Shown here piece by piece: positions 6,139 to 13,879 of a DNA stretch of 33,309 nt. The position numbers and the translations under genes are program-made. The notes under the pieces are model-generated. The model did no database searches and was not told where the DNA came from. It worked only from the letters and a program-made list of their open reading frames with translations. Source of the stretch: Nonomuraea corallina (GTDB lineage Bacteria; Actinomycetota; Actinomycetes; Streptosporangiales; Streptosporangiaceae); contig NZ_JAPNNL010000069.1 in the NCBI RefSeq assembly GCF_027620315.1, forward strand, positions 1-33,309. Reading direction: 5' to 3'. Within the stretch, counting starts at the first letter, position 1; each line of letters begins with the position of its first letter.

Positions 6139-7811
6139 CCGCCATCCAAGAGCCCGTCTCCACACCGGTCCGGCCGGTGCGGCGGCCCACCTCCAAGGGC
6201 CGCATCATCGCCAAGTGGCTGTCCTCCACGGACCACAAGGTGATCGGCAACCTCTACCTGATCACCGCGTTCATCTTCTTCCTGGTCGGCGGGCTGATGG
6301 CCCTGGTCATGCGGGCCGAGCTGGCCCAGCCGGGGCTGCAGTTCACCAGCAACGAGCAGTTCAACCAGCTGTTCACCATGCACGGCACGATCATGCTGCT
6401 GATGTTCGCGACGCCGTTGTTCGCGGCCTTCGCGAACGCGATCATGCCGCTGCAGATCGGCGCCCCCGACGTGGCGTTCCCCCGCCTCAACATGGTGAGC
6501 TACTGGCTCTTCCTGTTCGGCAGCCTCATCGCGGTCTCGGGCTTCCTCACCCCTGAGGGCGCCGCGGCCTTCGGCTGGTTCGGCTACGCGCCGCTGTCCA
6601 CGGCCGCCTACTCTCCCGGTCCCGGCGGCGACCTGTGGATCATGGGTCTGGCGATGTCGGGTCTGGGCACGATCCTGGGCGCGGTCAACTTCATCACCAC
6701 GATCATCTGCATGCGGGCGCCGGGCATGACCATGTTCCGGATGCCGATCTTCACCTGGAACATCCTGCTGACCAGCATGCTCGTGCTGATGGCCTTCCCG
6801 GTGCTGGCCGCCGCGCTGCTCGCGCTGGAGTCCGACCGCAAGTTCGGCACCCAGATCTTCGCCACCGAGGTCGGCGGGCCGATGCTGTGGCAGCACCTGT
6901 TCTGGTTCTTCGGCCATCCCGAGGTCTACATCATCGCGCTGCCGTTCTTCGGCATCATCACGGAGATCCTGCCGGTCTTCAGCCGTAAGCCGATCTTCGG
7001 TTACATCGGCCTGGTCGGCGCGACGATCTCCATCGCCGGCCTGTCGATGACCGTGTGGGCGCACCACATGTTCCCGACGGGGCAGGTCCTGCTGCCGTTC
7101 TTCTCGTTCATGACGTTCCTCATCGCGGTGCCGACGGGCGTGAAGTTCTTCAACTGGATCGGCACGATGTGGCGCGGCCACCTGTCGTTCGAGTCGCCGA
7201 TGCTCTACTCGATCGGCTTCCTGGTGACGTTCCTGCTCGGCGGCCTGACCGGTGTCATCCTGGCCTCGCCGCCGCTCGACTTCCACATCAGCGACACCTA
7301 CTTCGTCGTCGCCCACTTCCACTACGTGGTCTTCGGCACGGTCGTGTTCGCGATGTTCGCCGGGTTCTTCTTCTGGTGGCCCAAGCTCACCGGCAGGATG
7401 CTCGACGACCGGCTCGGCAAGCTGCAGTTCTGGCTGCTGTTCATCGGCTTCCACGCCACGTTCCTGGTGCAGCACTGGCTGGGCATGCTCGGCTTCCCGC
7501 GCCGCTACGCCGACTACGGGGCCGCTGACGGCTTCACCGACCTCAACATGATCTCGTCGGTGGGCGCGTTCGTGCTCGGGGCCTCGACGCTGCCGTTCTT
7601 CTACAACGTCTGGAAGACCTGGCGCACGGCGCCCAAGGTCACCGTCGACGACCCGTGGGGTTACGGCGGCTCGCTCGAGTGGGCGACCTCCTGCCCGCCG
7701 CCGCGCCACAACTTCACCAAGCTGCCTCCCATCCGGTCCGAGCGTCCCGCGTTCGACCTCAAGTACCCGCACCTGTCCGCCAAGCCCGCGCCGGAGGTGG
7801 AGGCCCGATGA
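6135..7811 (+). CDS. ctaD: Cytochrome c oxidase subunit I (CtaD)
   Basis: Catalytic subunit of the aa3 oxidase, reducing O2 at the haem a3-CuB centre and pumping protons. 558 residues with about 12 membrane helices. Ligands seen: H83 (FTMHGT; haem a), H261 and Y265 in the HPEVY motif (CuB histidine and its cross-linked tyrosine), H310-H311 (AHHMF; CuB), H394 and H396 in AHFHYVVF (haem a3 and haem a). K-channel lysine occurs in PTGVKFFNW. The GTG start at 6135 overlaps the ctaC stop and has a GCGGGGAG ribosome site; the longer frame to 6036 would overlap the CuA coding region. Ends in an ATGA overlap with ctaF. Length and residues are ordinary for actinobacterial CtaD. Confidence 0.98.
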   Translation: MTAIQEPVSTPVRPVRRPTSKGRIIAKWLSSTDHKVIGNLYLITAFIFFLVGGLMALVMRAELAQPGLQFTSNEQFNQLFTMHGTIMLLMFATPLFAAFANAIMPLQIGAPDVAFPRLNMVSYWLFLFGSLIAVSGFLTPEGAAAFGWFGYAPLSTAAYSPGPGGDLWIMGLAMSGLGTILGAVNFITTIICMRAPGMTMFRMPIFTWNILLTSMLVLMAFPVLAAALLALESDRKFGTQIFATEVGGPMLWQHLFWFFGHPEVYIIALPFFGIITEILPVFSRKPIFGYIGLVGATISIAGLSMTVWAHHMFPTGQVLLPFFSFMTFLIAVPTGVKFFNWIGTMWRGHLSFESPMLYSIGFLVTFLLGGLTGVILASPPLDFHISDTYFVVAHFHYVVFGTVVFAMFAGFFFWWPKLTGRMLDDRLGKLQFWLLFIGFHATFLVQHWLGMLGFPRRYADYGAADGFTDLNMISSVGAFVLGASTLPFFYNVWKTWRTAPKVTVDDPWGYGGSLEWATSCPPPRHNFTKLPPIRSERPAFDLKYPHLSAKPAPEVEAR

Positions 7812-8221
7812 AGGTCCAAGGTTGGCTGTTCCTGCTGTGCGGTCTGTTCTTCGCCGGCGTCACTGTCGCCTACTGGTTCTGGACCAAGGCGGCCACCGGC
7901 GTGGGCGAGCCGGTCGGCACCACCGCGATGGCGATCTCGGTCGGCTTCGCGTTCATGATCGGCTACTACCTGATGTTCACCGCGCGGCGCATCGGCGACC
8001 AGCCGGAGGACAACAAGCAGGCCGACATCAGCGACGGCGCCGGTGAGATCGGCTTCTTCAGCCCCAGCAGCTGGTGGCCGCTGTTCGTCTGCCTGGCGGC
8101 GGCCTTCACCTTCGCCGGGTTCGTCATCGGCCTGTGGATGTTCTTCATCGGGGTGTTCCTGGTGATCATGGCGCTGATCGGCTTCGTGTTCCAGTACTAC
8201 CGGGGCCACTTCTCGCACTGA
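7808..8221 (+). CDS. ctaF: Actinobacterial cytochrome c oxidase subunit IV (CtaF)
   Basis: 137-residue membrane protein of the aa3 oxidase found in actinobacteria. Four hydrophobic stretches are visible: about 4-23 (GWLFLLCGLFFAGVTVAYWF), 36-56, 84-103 and 105-125, with the FFSPSSWWPLF turn between the second and third. It starts in an ATGA overlap with the ctaD stop and has GGAGGTGGAGG just upstream. The gene ends in a strong T-tailed terminator, which closes the ctaC-ctaD-ctaF operon. Role is from the family; no cofactor residues are expected. Confidence 0.95.
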   Translation: MKVQGWLFLLCGLFFAGVTVAYWFWTKAATGVGEPVGTTAMAISVGFAFMIGYYLMFTARRIGDQPEDNKQADISDGAGEIGFFSPSSWWPLFVCLAAAFTFAGFVIGLWMFFIGVFLVIMALIGFVFQYYRGHFSH

Positions 8222-8233
8222 TCCTCGACCGGG

Positions 8234-8270
8234 AGCGGGCGTCCTTCTTTGAGGGGGACGCCCGCTTTTT
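8234..8270 (+). terminator. Rho-independent terminator of ctaCDF
   Basis: 11-bp perfect stem AGCGGGCGTCC / GGACGCCCGCT, 13 bases after the ctaF stop, followed by TTTTT. The clearest classical terminator in the window. Confidence 0.92.
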
Positions 8271-8360
8271 GGTGTTCTTTACCGGAACGCGGATATGGCC
8301 AATCGATCACTCAGGGTAATAAGAGAGGTGAATCTGCTCGACTCGGACGGGGGAGTGCGT

Positions 8361-9626
8361 GTGGCGTATCGATCGTTGGGCCCGGCTCGACGCACGGCCT
8401 GGAGCGCGCGCCTGCGCGGAGGCCTGAGCAGGGGAGTGCGAAGGGGACTCGGCCTGAGCCTGGGACTGGGCCTGGCCATGACGTCGGCGGCGTGCTCGGC
8501 GAGCAGCGCCGCGAACGAGGAGCGGCAGGCGGCCCCCGACGCCACCGTGGCGGTCCAACCGGCCGACCGGGCGGCCAACGTCCCGACGGACCAGGGAGTC
8601 GTCGTGGCGGTCCTCGGCGGCACGCTCCGGAGCGTCACGGTCCGCAGCGAGGACGGGACCCTGCCAGGCTTGCTGAGCGCCGACAAGACCCGCTGGCGCA
8701 GCACCGCCACCGCCCGCCCGGGAGCCACCTACACGGTCAGCTCGATCGCCGTCAACGCCGACGGCAAACAGACCGAGAAGACGAGCACGTTCTCCACCGT
8801 CAAGGCGGCCAAGGCCTTCGACATCCAGAGCATCACGCCCAGCAAGGGCACCACCGGCCTGACGGTCGGCGTCGGCATGCCCATCATGATCGCCTTCGAC
8901 CAGCCGATCACCGATCGCGTCTCGGTGGAGCGCAACCTGCTCGTCCGTACCTCCAGGCCCGTCGAGGGGGCCTGGCACTGGTTCGACGACCAGCACGTCG
9001 ACTTCCGGCCGCGTCAGTACTGGCCCGCGCACACCGACGTGCGCGTGGAGGCCAACCTGGCGGGCGTGCACGGCGGCAAGGGCATGTACGGCAAGCGCGA
9101 CCTGGCGCTGGACTTCCGGGTCGGCCGCTCCCAGATCACCAAGGGCAGCGTCAACGAGCATGTCCTGGTGGTGCGGCGCAACGGCAAGAAGATCCGCGAG
9201 ATGCCGATGAGCGCCGGCCAGGGCGGCGTCATGAAATATCACACCACGTCGGGCATCCATCTCGCGATGTCCCGCGAGCCCGTCACCGTCATGACCTCGC
9301 CCGGCATCGGCCCCGGCCAGGCCGGCTACTACCAGATGACTGTCTACAACACGGTGCGGATCTCCAACAGCGGCGAGTACGTGCACAGCGCGCCCTGGTC
9401 GGTGGGCTCGCAGGGCAACTCCAACGTCAGCCACGGCTGCGTGAACATCAGCCCCGCCAACGCGGCCTGGTTCATCGAGAACACGCTGATCGGCGACCCC
9501 ATCATCATCACGGGCTCACCGCGCCCGCTGGAGCCGACGAACGGCTGGGGTCACTGGCAGGAGTCGTGGAAGCAGTGGCTCAGGTGGAGTTCCATCAAGG
9601 ACGGGCCGACCCTGCCGTTCTCCTGA
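8361..9626 (+). CDS. L,D-transpeptidase with Ig-like domains, exported
   Basis: Cell-wall enzyme that forms 3-3 cross-links in peptidoglycan. With the start chosen here it has 421 residues: a positively charged N-terminus, a hydrophobic signal (GLGLSLGLGLAMTSAAC) that could be a weak lipobox, one Ig-like region about 55-125 (VQPADRAANVPTDQGV...), a second about 130-255 (SITPSKGTTGLTVGVGMPIMIAFDQPI...), and a YkuD catalytic domain about 258-395. The active-site motif is SHGCVNIS with nucleophile C360. This two-Ig plus YkuD layout matches mycobacterial Ldt proteins. GTG at 8361 has GGGGAG six bases upstream; GTG at 8328 is an alternative. It stands between ctaF and trpD, separated from ctaF by a terminator, so it has its own promoter. 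Function well supported, exact start less so. Confidence 0.92.
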   Translation: MAYRSLGPARRTAWSARLRGGLSRGVRRGLGLSLGLGLAMTSAACSASSAANEERQAAPDATVAVQPADRAANVPTDQGVVVAVLGGTLRSVTVRSEDGTLPGLLSADKTRWRSTATARPGATYTVSSIAVNADGKQTEKTSTFSTVKAAKAFDIQSITPSKGTTGLTVGVGMPIMIAFDQPITDRVSVERNLLVRTSRPVEGAWHWFDDQHVDFRPRQYWPAHTDVRVEANLAGVHGGKGMYGKRDLALDFRVGRSQITKGSVNEHVLVVRRNGKKIREMPMSAGQGGVMKYHTTSGIHLAMSREPVTVMTSPGIGPGQAGYYQMTVYNTVRISNSGEYVHSAPWSVGSQGNSNVSHGCVNISPANAAWFIENTLIGDPIIITGSPRPLEPTNGWGHWQESWKQWLRWSSIKDGPTLPFS

Positions 9627-9638
9627 ACGCGCGCCCTG

Positions 9639-10688
9639 TCAGGAGACGGAGCCGCTGACCTTGATCCAGCCTTCGAGGGTCGCCGCGGCGCGGCCGGAGT
9701 CGACCGCCTGGGTGGCGCGGGCGTAGGCGTCGATCATGGCGGAGTCGAGGTCGTCGCCGGGGCCGTCGAGCGCGACCAGCGCCGCGGCCGCGTTGAGCAG
9801 CACGGCGTCGCGCACCGGCCCCGACTTGCCGCCGAGCGTGTCGTGCACCGCCCTGGCGTTGAAGGCCACGTCGCCGCCGCGCAGGGCGTCCGCCTCGGCC
9901 CGGGGGATGCCGAGCACCGCGGGGTCGAACGTGGTCCGGTCGGCGCCGCCGTCGTGCACCACCCACACCGTGGAGGTGGTGGCGATGGTCAGCTCGTCCA
10001 GCCCGTCGTCGCCGCGGAAGACCAGGGCGGACACGCCGCGCTCGGCGAAGACCCCGGCCAGCACCGGCAGCATGCGCGGGTCGTACACGCCGATGGCCTG
10101 AGCGGTCGGCCGGGCCGGGTTGGTGAGCGGGCCGAGGAAGTTGAAGACGGTGGGGACGCCGATCTCCTTGCGGGTCGGCCCGGCGAACCGCAGCGCCGGG
10201 TGGTAGACCGGGGCGAAGCAGAAGGCGATGCCGGCCTCGGTGGCCACCCGGGCGGTCTGCTCCGGGGTCAGGTCGAGGCGGATGCCGAGGTGCTCCAGCA
10301 CGTCGGCGGCGCCGCACGAGGAGGAGGCGGCGCGGTTGCCGTGCTTGACGACGCGGGCGCCGGCGGCCGCGGTCACGATGGCGGCCATGGTGGAGACGTT
10401 CACGGTGTGGGCGCGGTCGCCGCCGGTGCCGACCACGTCGACGATCGGGCCCTCGACGTGGAGAGGAGTCGCGAGGTCGAGCATCGTGCGGGCCAGGCCG
10501 GTCACCTCGGCCACGGTCTCGCCCTTGGCGCGCAGCGCGACGACGAAGGCGGAGATCTGGGCGGGCGTGGCGGAGCCGGACATGATCTCCCGCATCGCCC
10601 AGGCCGTCTCGTCGGCCGTGAGGTGCTCCCCGGACAGGAGCGCGGAGAGAATCGCCGGCCAGGTCGTCCGCGAGTCCACGTCAGGCAC
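9639..10688 (-). CDS. trpD: Anthranilate phosphoribosyltransferase TrpD
   Basis: Second step of tryptophan synthesis, joining anthranilate and PRPP. 349 residues; conserved blocks are AWAMREIMSGSATPAQISAF, VDVVGTGGDRAHTVNVST (PRPP site GTGGD and N-x-S-T), VKHGNRAASSSCGAADVLEHLG, FAPVYHPAL, RKEIGVPTVFNFLGPLTNPA and GDDGLDELT. All catalytic motifs look intact. It is away from other trp genes, as in mycobacteria (Rv2192c, also beside ctaE). The GTG at 10688 directly abuts the TAG of the receiver-like gene; a second GTG three codons later (10679) has AGG at better spacing and may be the true start. Co-transcribed with the receiver-like gene. Confidence 0.96.
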   Translation of the reverse strand: MPDVDSRTTWPAILSALLSGEHLTADETAWAMREIMSGSATPAQISAFVVALRAKGETVAEVTGLARTMLDLATPLHVEGPIVDVVGTGGDRAHTVNVSTMAAIVTAAAGARVVKHGNRAASSSCGAADVLEHLGIRLDLTPEQTARVATEAGIAFCFAPVYHPALRFAGPTRKEIGVPTVFNFLGPLTNPARPTAQAIGVYDPRMLPVLAGVFAERGVSALVFRGDDGLDELTIATTSTVWVVHDGGADRTTFDPAVLGIPRAEADALRGGDVAFNARAVHDTLGGKSGPVRDAVLLNAAAALVALDGPGDDLDSAMIDAYARATQAVDSGRAAATLEGWIKVSGSVS

Positions 10689-11117
10689 CTACTTAGCGTT
10701 GAGTCGGCTGGAGGAGCGGCGGCGCATGAGGTCGGCGACGGTCTCGGCCAGCACGAGCGGCTCCAGGGGCTGGGACACCACGGCGTCGGCCTTGGACCAG
10801 TCGGCCAGCCACCGGTCGTCGCGCCGGGCGATGATGAGGCAGATCGGCGGGCAGTCGTAGACTTCGTCCTTGGCCTGGCGGCTGATGCCCATGCCGCCGG
10901 CGGGCTGGGTCTCGCCGTCGAGCACGGCGACGTCGATCTCGCCGGAGCCTAGCCACTGGTGGACCTTGGGCTCGGTGGCGCACTCCACGATCTCGACGAA
11001 GGGCACGTCCGCGGCCGGTCGCCGGCCGATGGCCAGCTTCACCTCCTGCCGGGTGGCGGCGTCGTCGCTGTAGACGAGGACCTTCATCGTGTCGTCGGTG
11101 CTCACGGTCGCGCTCAC
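10689..11117 (-). CDS. Receiver-like (pseudo-receiver) regulator, no output domain
   Basis: A 142-residue cytoplasmic protein with a response-regulator receiver fold only. The acidic pair D18-D19 (YSDDAATR) and a phospho-acceptor-like D67 (VAVLDGE) are present, but the conserved Ser/Thr position appears to be Ala (LIIARRDD) and the conserved Lys before the Pro is Gln116 (VSQPLEP). By family knowledge this suggests altered or absent phosphotransfer signalling. No histidine kinase or DNA-binding domain adjoins it. Similar small proteins occur beside ctaE in streptomycetes as far as I recall. It directly abuts trpD and is divergent from ctaE. The GTG at 11117 is taken; an ATG at 11087 (MKVLVYSDD) is an equally good start, since neither has a clear ribosome site. 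Function unknown. Confidence 0.8.
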   Translation of the reverse strand: MSATVSTDDTMKVLVYSDDAATRQEVKLAIGRRPAADVPFVEIVECATEPKVHQWLGSGEIDVAVLDGETQPAGGMGISRQAKDEVYDCPPICLIIARRDDRWLADWSKADAVVSQPLEPLVLAETVADLMRRRSSSRLNAK

Positions 11118-11183
11118 TATTCGGTCGTAGCGGTAGGGTCATCTGGGATCGTACCGTTGGCGTGGCGTGCGAACCCAGGCCAG

Positions 11184-11225
11184 CACCCCTGGTGGGTGTT
11201 ATGTCCTGATTATCCCAGGTGGGAT
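11184..11225. promoter_or_regulatory. Two inverted repeats between receiver-like gene and ctaE
   Basis: CACCC-CTGGT-GGGTG (11184-11198) and ATCCCA-GG-TGGGAT (11212-11225) are both perfect dyads with a shared CCC...GGTGGG core; their centres are about 27 bases apart. They lie in the only spacer of the divergent pair (11118-11292), 67-108 bases upstream of ctaE. Candidate paired operators; no known factor is recognised. Confidence 0.4.
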
Positions 11226-11292
11226 GCCTGCTTGTACCCGCTAACGGGGGGTCGTGCGCCAGACCGACCACCGGAGCCGCAATAATGGCGCC

Positions 11293-11937
11293 GTGGCGAC
11301 AGCATCCGCAATTACTTCGACGACGACAGGTCAGGCGTACCGCAGACCAAACCTGGTCAGTGTGGGTACGATCGTCTGGCTGTCCTCTGAGCTCATGTTC
11401 TTCGCGGCGCTGTTCGCGATGTACTTCACCATCCGGTCGGTGAGCGTGGGCCAAGGCATCGATTGGGGGCCCGCCTATACCCAGGCGGGCGCCGCGACCG
11501 AGGGTCTGGCTCACCTGAACATCCCGTTCGCGACGGTCAACACGATCATCCTGGTACTGTCCAGTGTGACGTGCCAGCTCGGCGTGTGGGCCGCGGAAAA
11601 GGGGCAAGTCAGCAAGCTCAGGTTCTGGTACTTCGTCAGCTTCCTCATGGGCTCGGTCTTCATCGCCGGCCAGCTGTACGAGTACATAGAGCTGGCAAAC
11701 GAGGGCGCGACCTTGTCCGCCAACCCCTACACGTCGGTGTTCTACCTCACGACAGGCTTCCACGGCCTGCACGTGACCGGTGGACTGATCGCGTTCCTGT
11801 TCATGCTGGGACGTACGTACGCCGCGAAGCGCTTCACGCATGAGCAGGCCACCAGCGCCATCGTCGTGTCCTACTACTGGCACTTCGTCGACGTCGTCTG
11901 GATTGGTCTTTTCGCGACCATCTACATCATTCGGTAA
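11293..11937 (+). CDS. ctaE: Cytochrome c oxidase subunit III (CtaE)
   Basis: Non-catalytic membrane subunit of the aa3 oxidase. 214 residues with five hydrophobic helices, beginning RRPNLVSVGTIVWLSSELMFFAALFAMYF and ending SYYWHFVDVVWIGLFATIYIIR, both hallmark segments of the short actinobacterial/CtaE type; FHGLHVTGGLIAF is also typical. The frame is open to a GTG at 11254, but the GTG at 11293 gives the usual N-terminal length; the ribosome site of either is poor. First gene of ctaE-qcrC-qcrA-qcrB, so one oxidase subunit is co-transcribed with the bcc complex, matching the known supercomplex. Confidence 0.95.
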   Translation: MATASAITSTTTGQAYRRPNLVSVGTIVWLSSELMFFAALFAMYFTIRSVSVGQGIDWGPAYTQAGAATEGLAHLNIPFATVNTIILVLSSVTCQLGVWAAEKGQVSKLRFWYFVSFLMGSVFIAGQLYEYIELANEGATLSANPYTSVFYLTTGFHGLHVTGGLIAFLFMLGRTYAAKRFTHEQATSAIVVSYYWHFVDVVWIGLFATIYIIR

Positions 11938-11951
11938 GGAACGGGATCTCT

Positions 11952-12761
11952 GTGGTTAGGATCACCGCTTGGCGGCGGCATCCCCTCGCGAGATACGCCG
12001 TCCTGATTTTGGCGTTGGCGCTGGTCGGGACGGCATATGCCACCTTCGTGCAGGTGAGCAGGCCCGCGGACGCGGCGCTCGCGTCAGGCAAGGCTGACGA
12101 CGTGGCCAGGGGCAAGAGCCTCTTCCAGGCCCACTGCGCCAGCTGCCACGGGCTCAACGCCCAGGGCACCTCTACGGGGCCCACGCTCATCGGCGTCGGC
12201 GCCGCGGCCGTCGACTTCCAGATGAGCACCGGCCGGATGCCCGCGGCCGACCCCGGCGCCCAGGTGCCGCGCAAGCCGCTGCCCTCGTGGGTCGACAGCA
12301 ACAGCATCAGCGACATCGCGGCCTACGTGCAGTCGCTCGGCGGCGGTCCCACCGTGCCGTCCGGCGAGCAGGTCGACCCCGCGCTGGGAGACGCCGCCAA
12401 GGGCGGTGAGCTGTTCCGCGCCAACTGCATCCAGTGTCACAACTGGGCGGGCGCCGGCGGCGCCCTGACGCGCGGCAAGTACGCCCCCAACTTGAACGAG
12501 TCTTCTCCCACCCAGATCTACGAGGCGATGGTCACGGGCCCGCAGGCGATGCCCGTCTTCAACGACACGACGATCACGCCCGAAGAGAAGCGCAACATGA
12601 TCGCCTACATCGTCCAGGTGCGCGAGCAGAGGGACCCCGGAGGCTTCGGCCTCGGGCGCATCGGCCCGGTCACCGAAGGACTCGTAGCATGGATCGTAGG
12701 CATCCTGGCCCTGGTTCTCGCCGCCATCTGGATCACCGCGAAGAAGCGACAGAAGTCATGA
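11952..12761 (+). CDS. qcrC: Di-haem cytochrome c subunit QcrC of the bcc complex
   Basis: Membrane-anchored c-type cytochrome that replaces soluble cytochrome c between bcc and aa3 complexes. 269 residues: N-terminal helix (about 10-31, LARYAVLILALALVGTAYATF), two haem-binding domains with CASCH (C62, C65, H66) and CIQCH (C159, C162, H163), and a C-terminal anchor helix (about 240-262) followed by KKRQKS. Distal methionine candidates are TGRMPAADP in domain one and GPQAMPVF in domain two. GTG start at 11952, 14 bases after the ctaE stop, with AAGGAA at the ctaE end as ribosome site. Its stop overlaps the qcrA start (ATGA). Confidence 0.97.
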   Translation: MVRITAWRRHPLARYAVLILALALVGTAYATFVQVSRPADAALASGKADDVARGKSLFQAHCASCHGLNAQGTSTGPTLIGVGAAAVDFQMSTGRMPAADPGAQVPRKPLPSWVDSNSISDIAAYVQSLGGGPTVPSGEQVDPALGDAAKGGELFRANCIQCHNWAGAGGALTRGKYAPNLNESSPTQIYEAMVTGPQAMPVFNDTTITPEEKRNMIAYIVQVREQRDPGGFGLGRIGPVTEGLVAWIVGILALVLAAIWITAKKRQKS

Positions 12762-13879
12762 CTGACAACGAGCACGAGATCGAGCAGCCGGACGATCGCG
12801 TCCCCAAGCGCGTGATCGGCACCCCCCCACCGGGCACCTCGATGCTCGGCGAGGCGGAGGCGCGCGACGCCGGCGTCACCGGGGGCGAGACCCCCGGCAT
12901 CACGCTGCAGGACGAGCAGAAGGCGCGCCGGGCCGAGAAGCTCGTGGCCCTCTGCTTCCTGATCACGTTCCTGGCGGGGATCGCCTTCCTCGTCTCCTAC
13001 GTGGTCTTCCAGGTGGGCGACCCCGACGCGACCGGCACGTCCAACCTGGCCCTCGGCAGCTCCCTCACCGTGGCGGTGCTGGCCATGGCGGTCGGCATCG
13101 TCGTCTGGGTCCGCCAGATCATGCCGAAGTACGCCCTGGTCCAGGAGCGCCACGAGATGGTCTCCGGCGAGGACGCCCGCGAGGTCGTGGCCGACACGTT
13201 CGTCGAGGGCGCCAACGAGAGCGGCTTCGTCAAGGGCAAGATGATGCGCCGCACGCTCCTGCTGGCGGCGGCGCCGCTCGGCCTGATCCCGCTGATCCTG
13301 CTGCGCGACCTCGACAACACCAAGATGAAGGCCACCAACTTCAACAAGTTGCTGCGCCACACCGTCTGGGGCGAGAAGACCGAGGACGGCAGGCCGCTGC
13401 GCCTGGTCGTCGAGGGCACCGGCCAGCCGATCAGGGCGGCCGACTTCAACTCTCCCGGCGGCATCCTGTCGATCGTGCCCGAAGGCTACGAGCACGACAT
13501 GAACGTGCTCGCCAAGGCCACGCTGATCCTGATCAAGTTCCGGCCCGAGGAGCTGAAGTCGGGCGTCAACAAGAACTGGACGCACGACGGCATCGTGGCC
13601 TACTCGAAGATCTGCACGCACGTCGGCTGTCCCGCGGCCCTGTACGAGCAGACGACCCACCACATCCTGTGCCCGTGCCACCAGTCGACGTTCGACGCCG
13701 CCGACGGCGCCAAGGTCATCTTCGGCCCGGCGGCCCGGCCGCTCCCGCAGCTGCCGATCACCGTCGACAACGAGGGCTACCTCGTCGCGGCCGGCGACTT
13801 CCCGGTCCCGGTCGGTCCCAGCTACTGGGAGCGCGGTGACGCCGAGGCCGAGGCCAGGGCCAAGGGAGGCCAGGCATGA
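12758..13879 (+). CDS. qcrA: Rieske iron-sulfur subunit QcrA
   Basis: Carries the [2Fe-2S] cluster that takes electrons from menaquinol in the bcc complex. 373 residues: a hydrophilic N-terminus, three membrane helices (about 65-88, 99-121, 164-184; the three-helix form is the actinobacterial type), and a C-terminal Rieske domain. Ligands: CTHVGC (C286, H288) and CPCH (C305, H308), with C291 and C307 as the structural disulfide. The domain continues FDAADGAKVIFGPAARPLPQLPI as usual. ATG at 12758 overlaps the qcrC stop; the TGA overlaps the qcrB ATG. It needs Fe-S maturation, for which erpA-like and cysteine desulfurase genes lie in the same window. Confidence 0.97.
   Translation: MTDNEHEIEQPDDRVPKRVIGTPPPGTSMLGEAEARDAGVTGGETPGITLQDEQKARRAEKLVALCFLITFLAGIAFLVSYVVFQVGDPDATGTSNLALGSSLTVAVLAMAVGIVVWVRQIMPKYALVQERHEMVSGEDAREVVADTFVEGANESGFVKGKMMRRTLLLAAAPLGLIPLILLRDLDNTKMKATNFNKLLRHTVWGEKTEDGRPLRLVVEGTGQPIRAADFNSPGGILSIVPEGYEHDMNVLAKATLILIKFRPEELKSGVNKNWTHDGIVAYSKICTHVGCPAALYEQTTHHILCPCHQSTFDAADGAKVIFGPAARPLPQLPITVDNEGYLVAAGDFPVPVGPSYWERGDAEAEARAKGGQA

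Noticed and set aside
6012..7772. Long open frame (586 codons) antisense to ctaD
   Set aside because: Low-complexity composition (H, R, E, Q rich) from the third-position GC of ctaD; no ribosome site, no family pattern.
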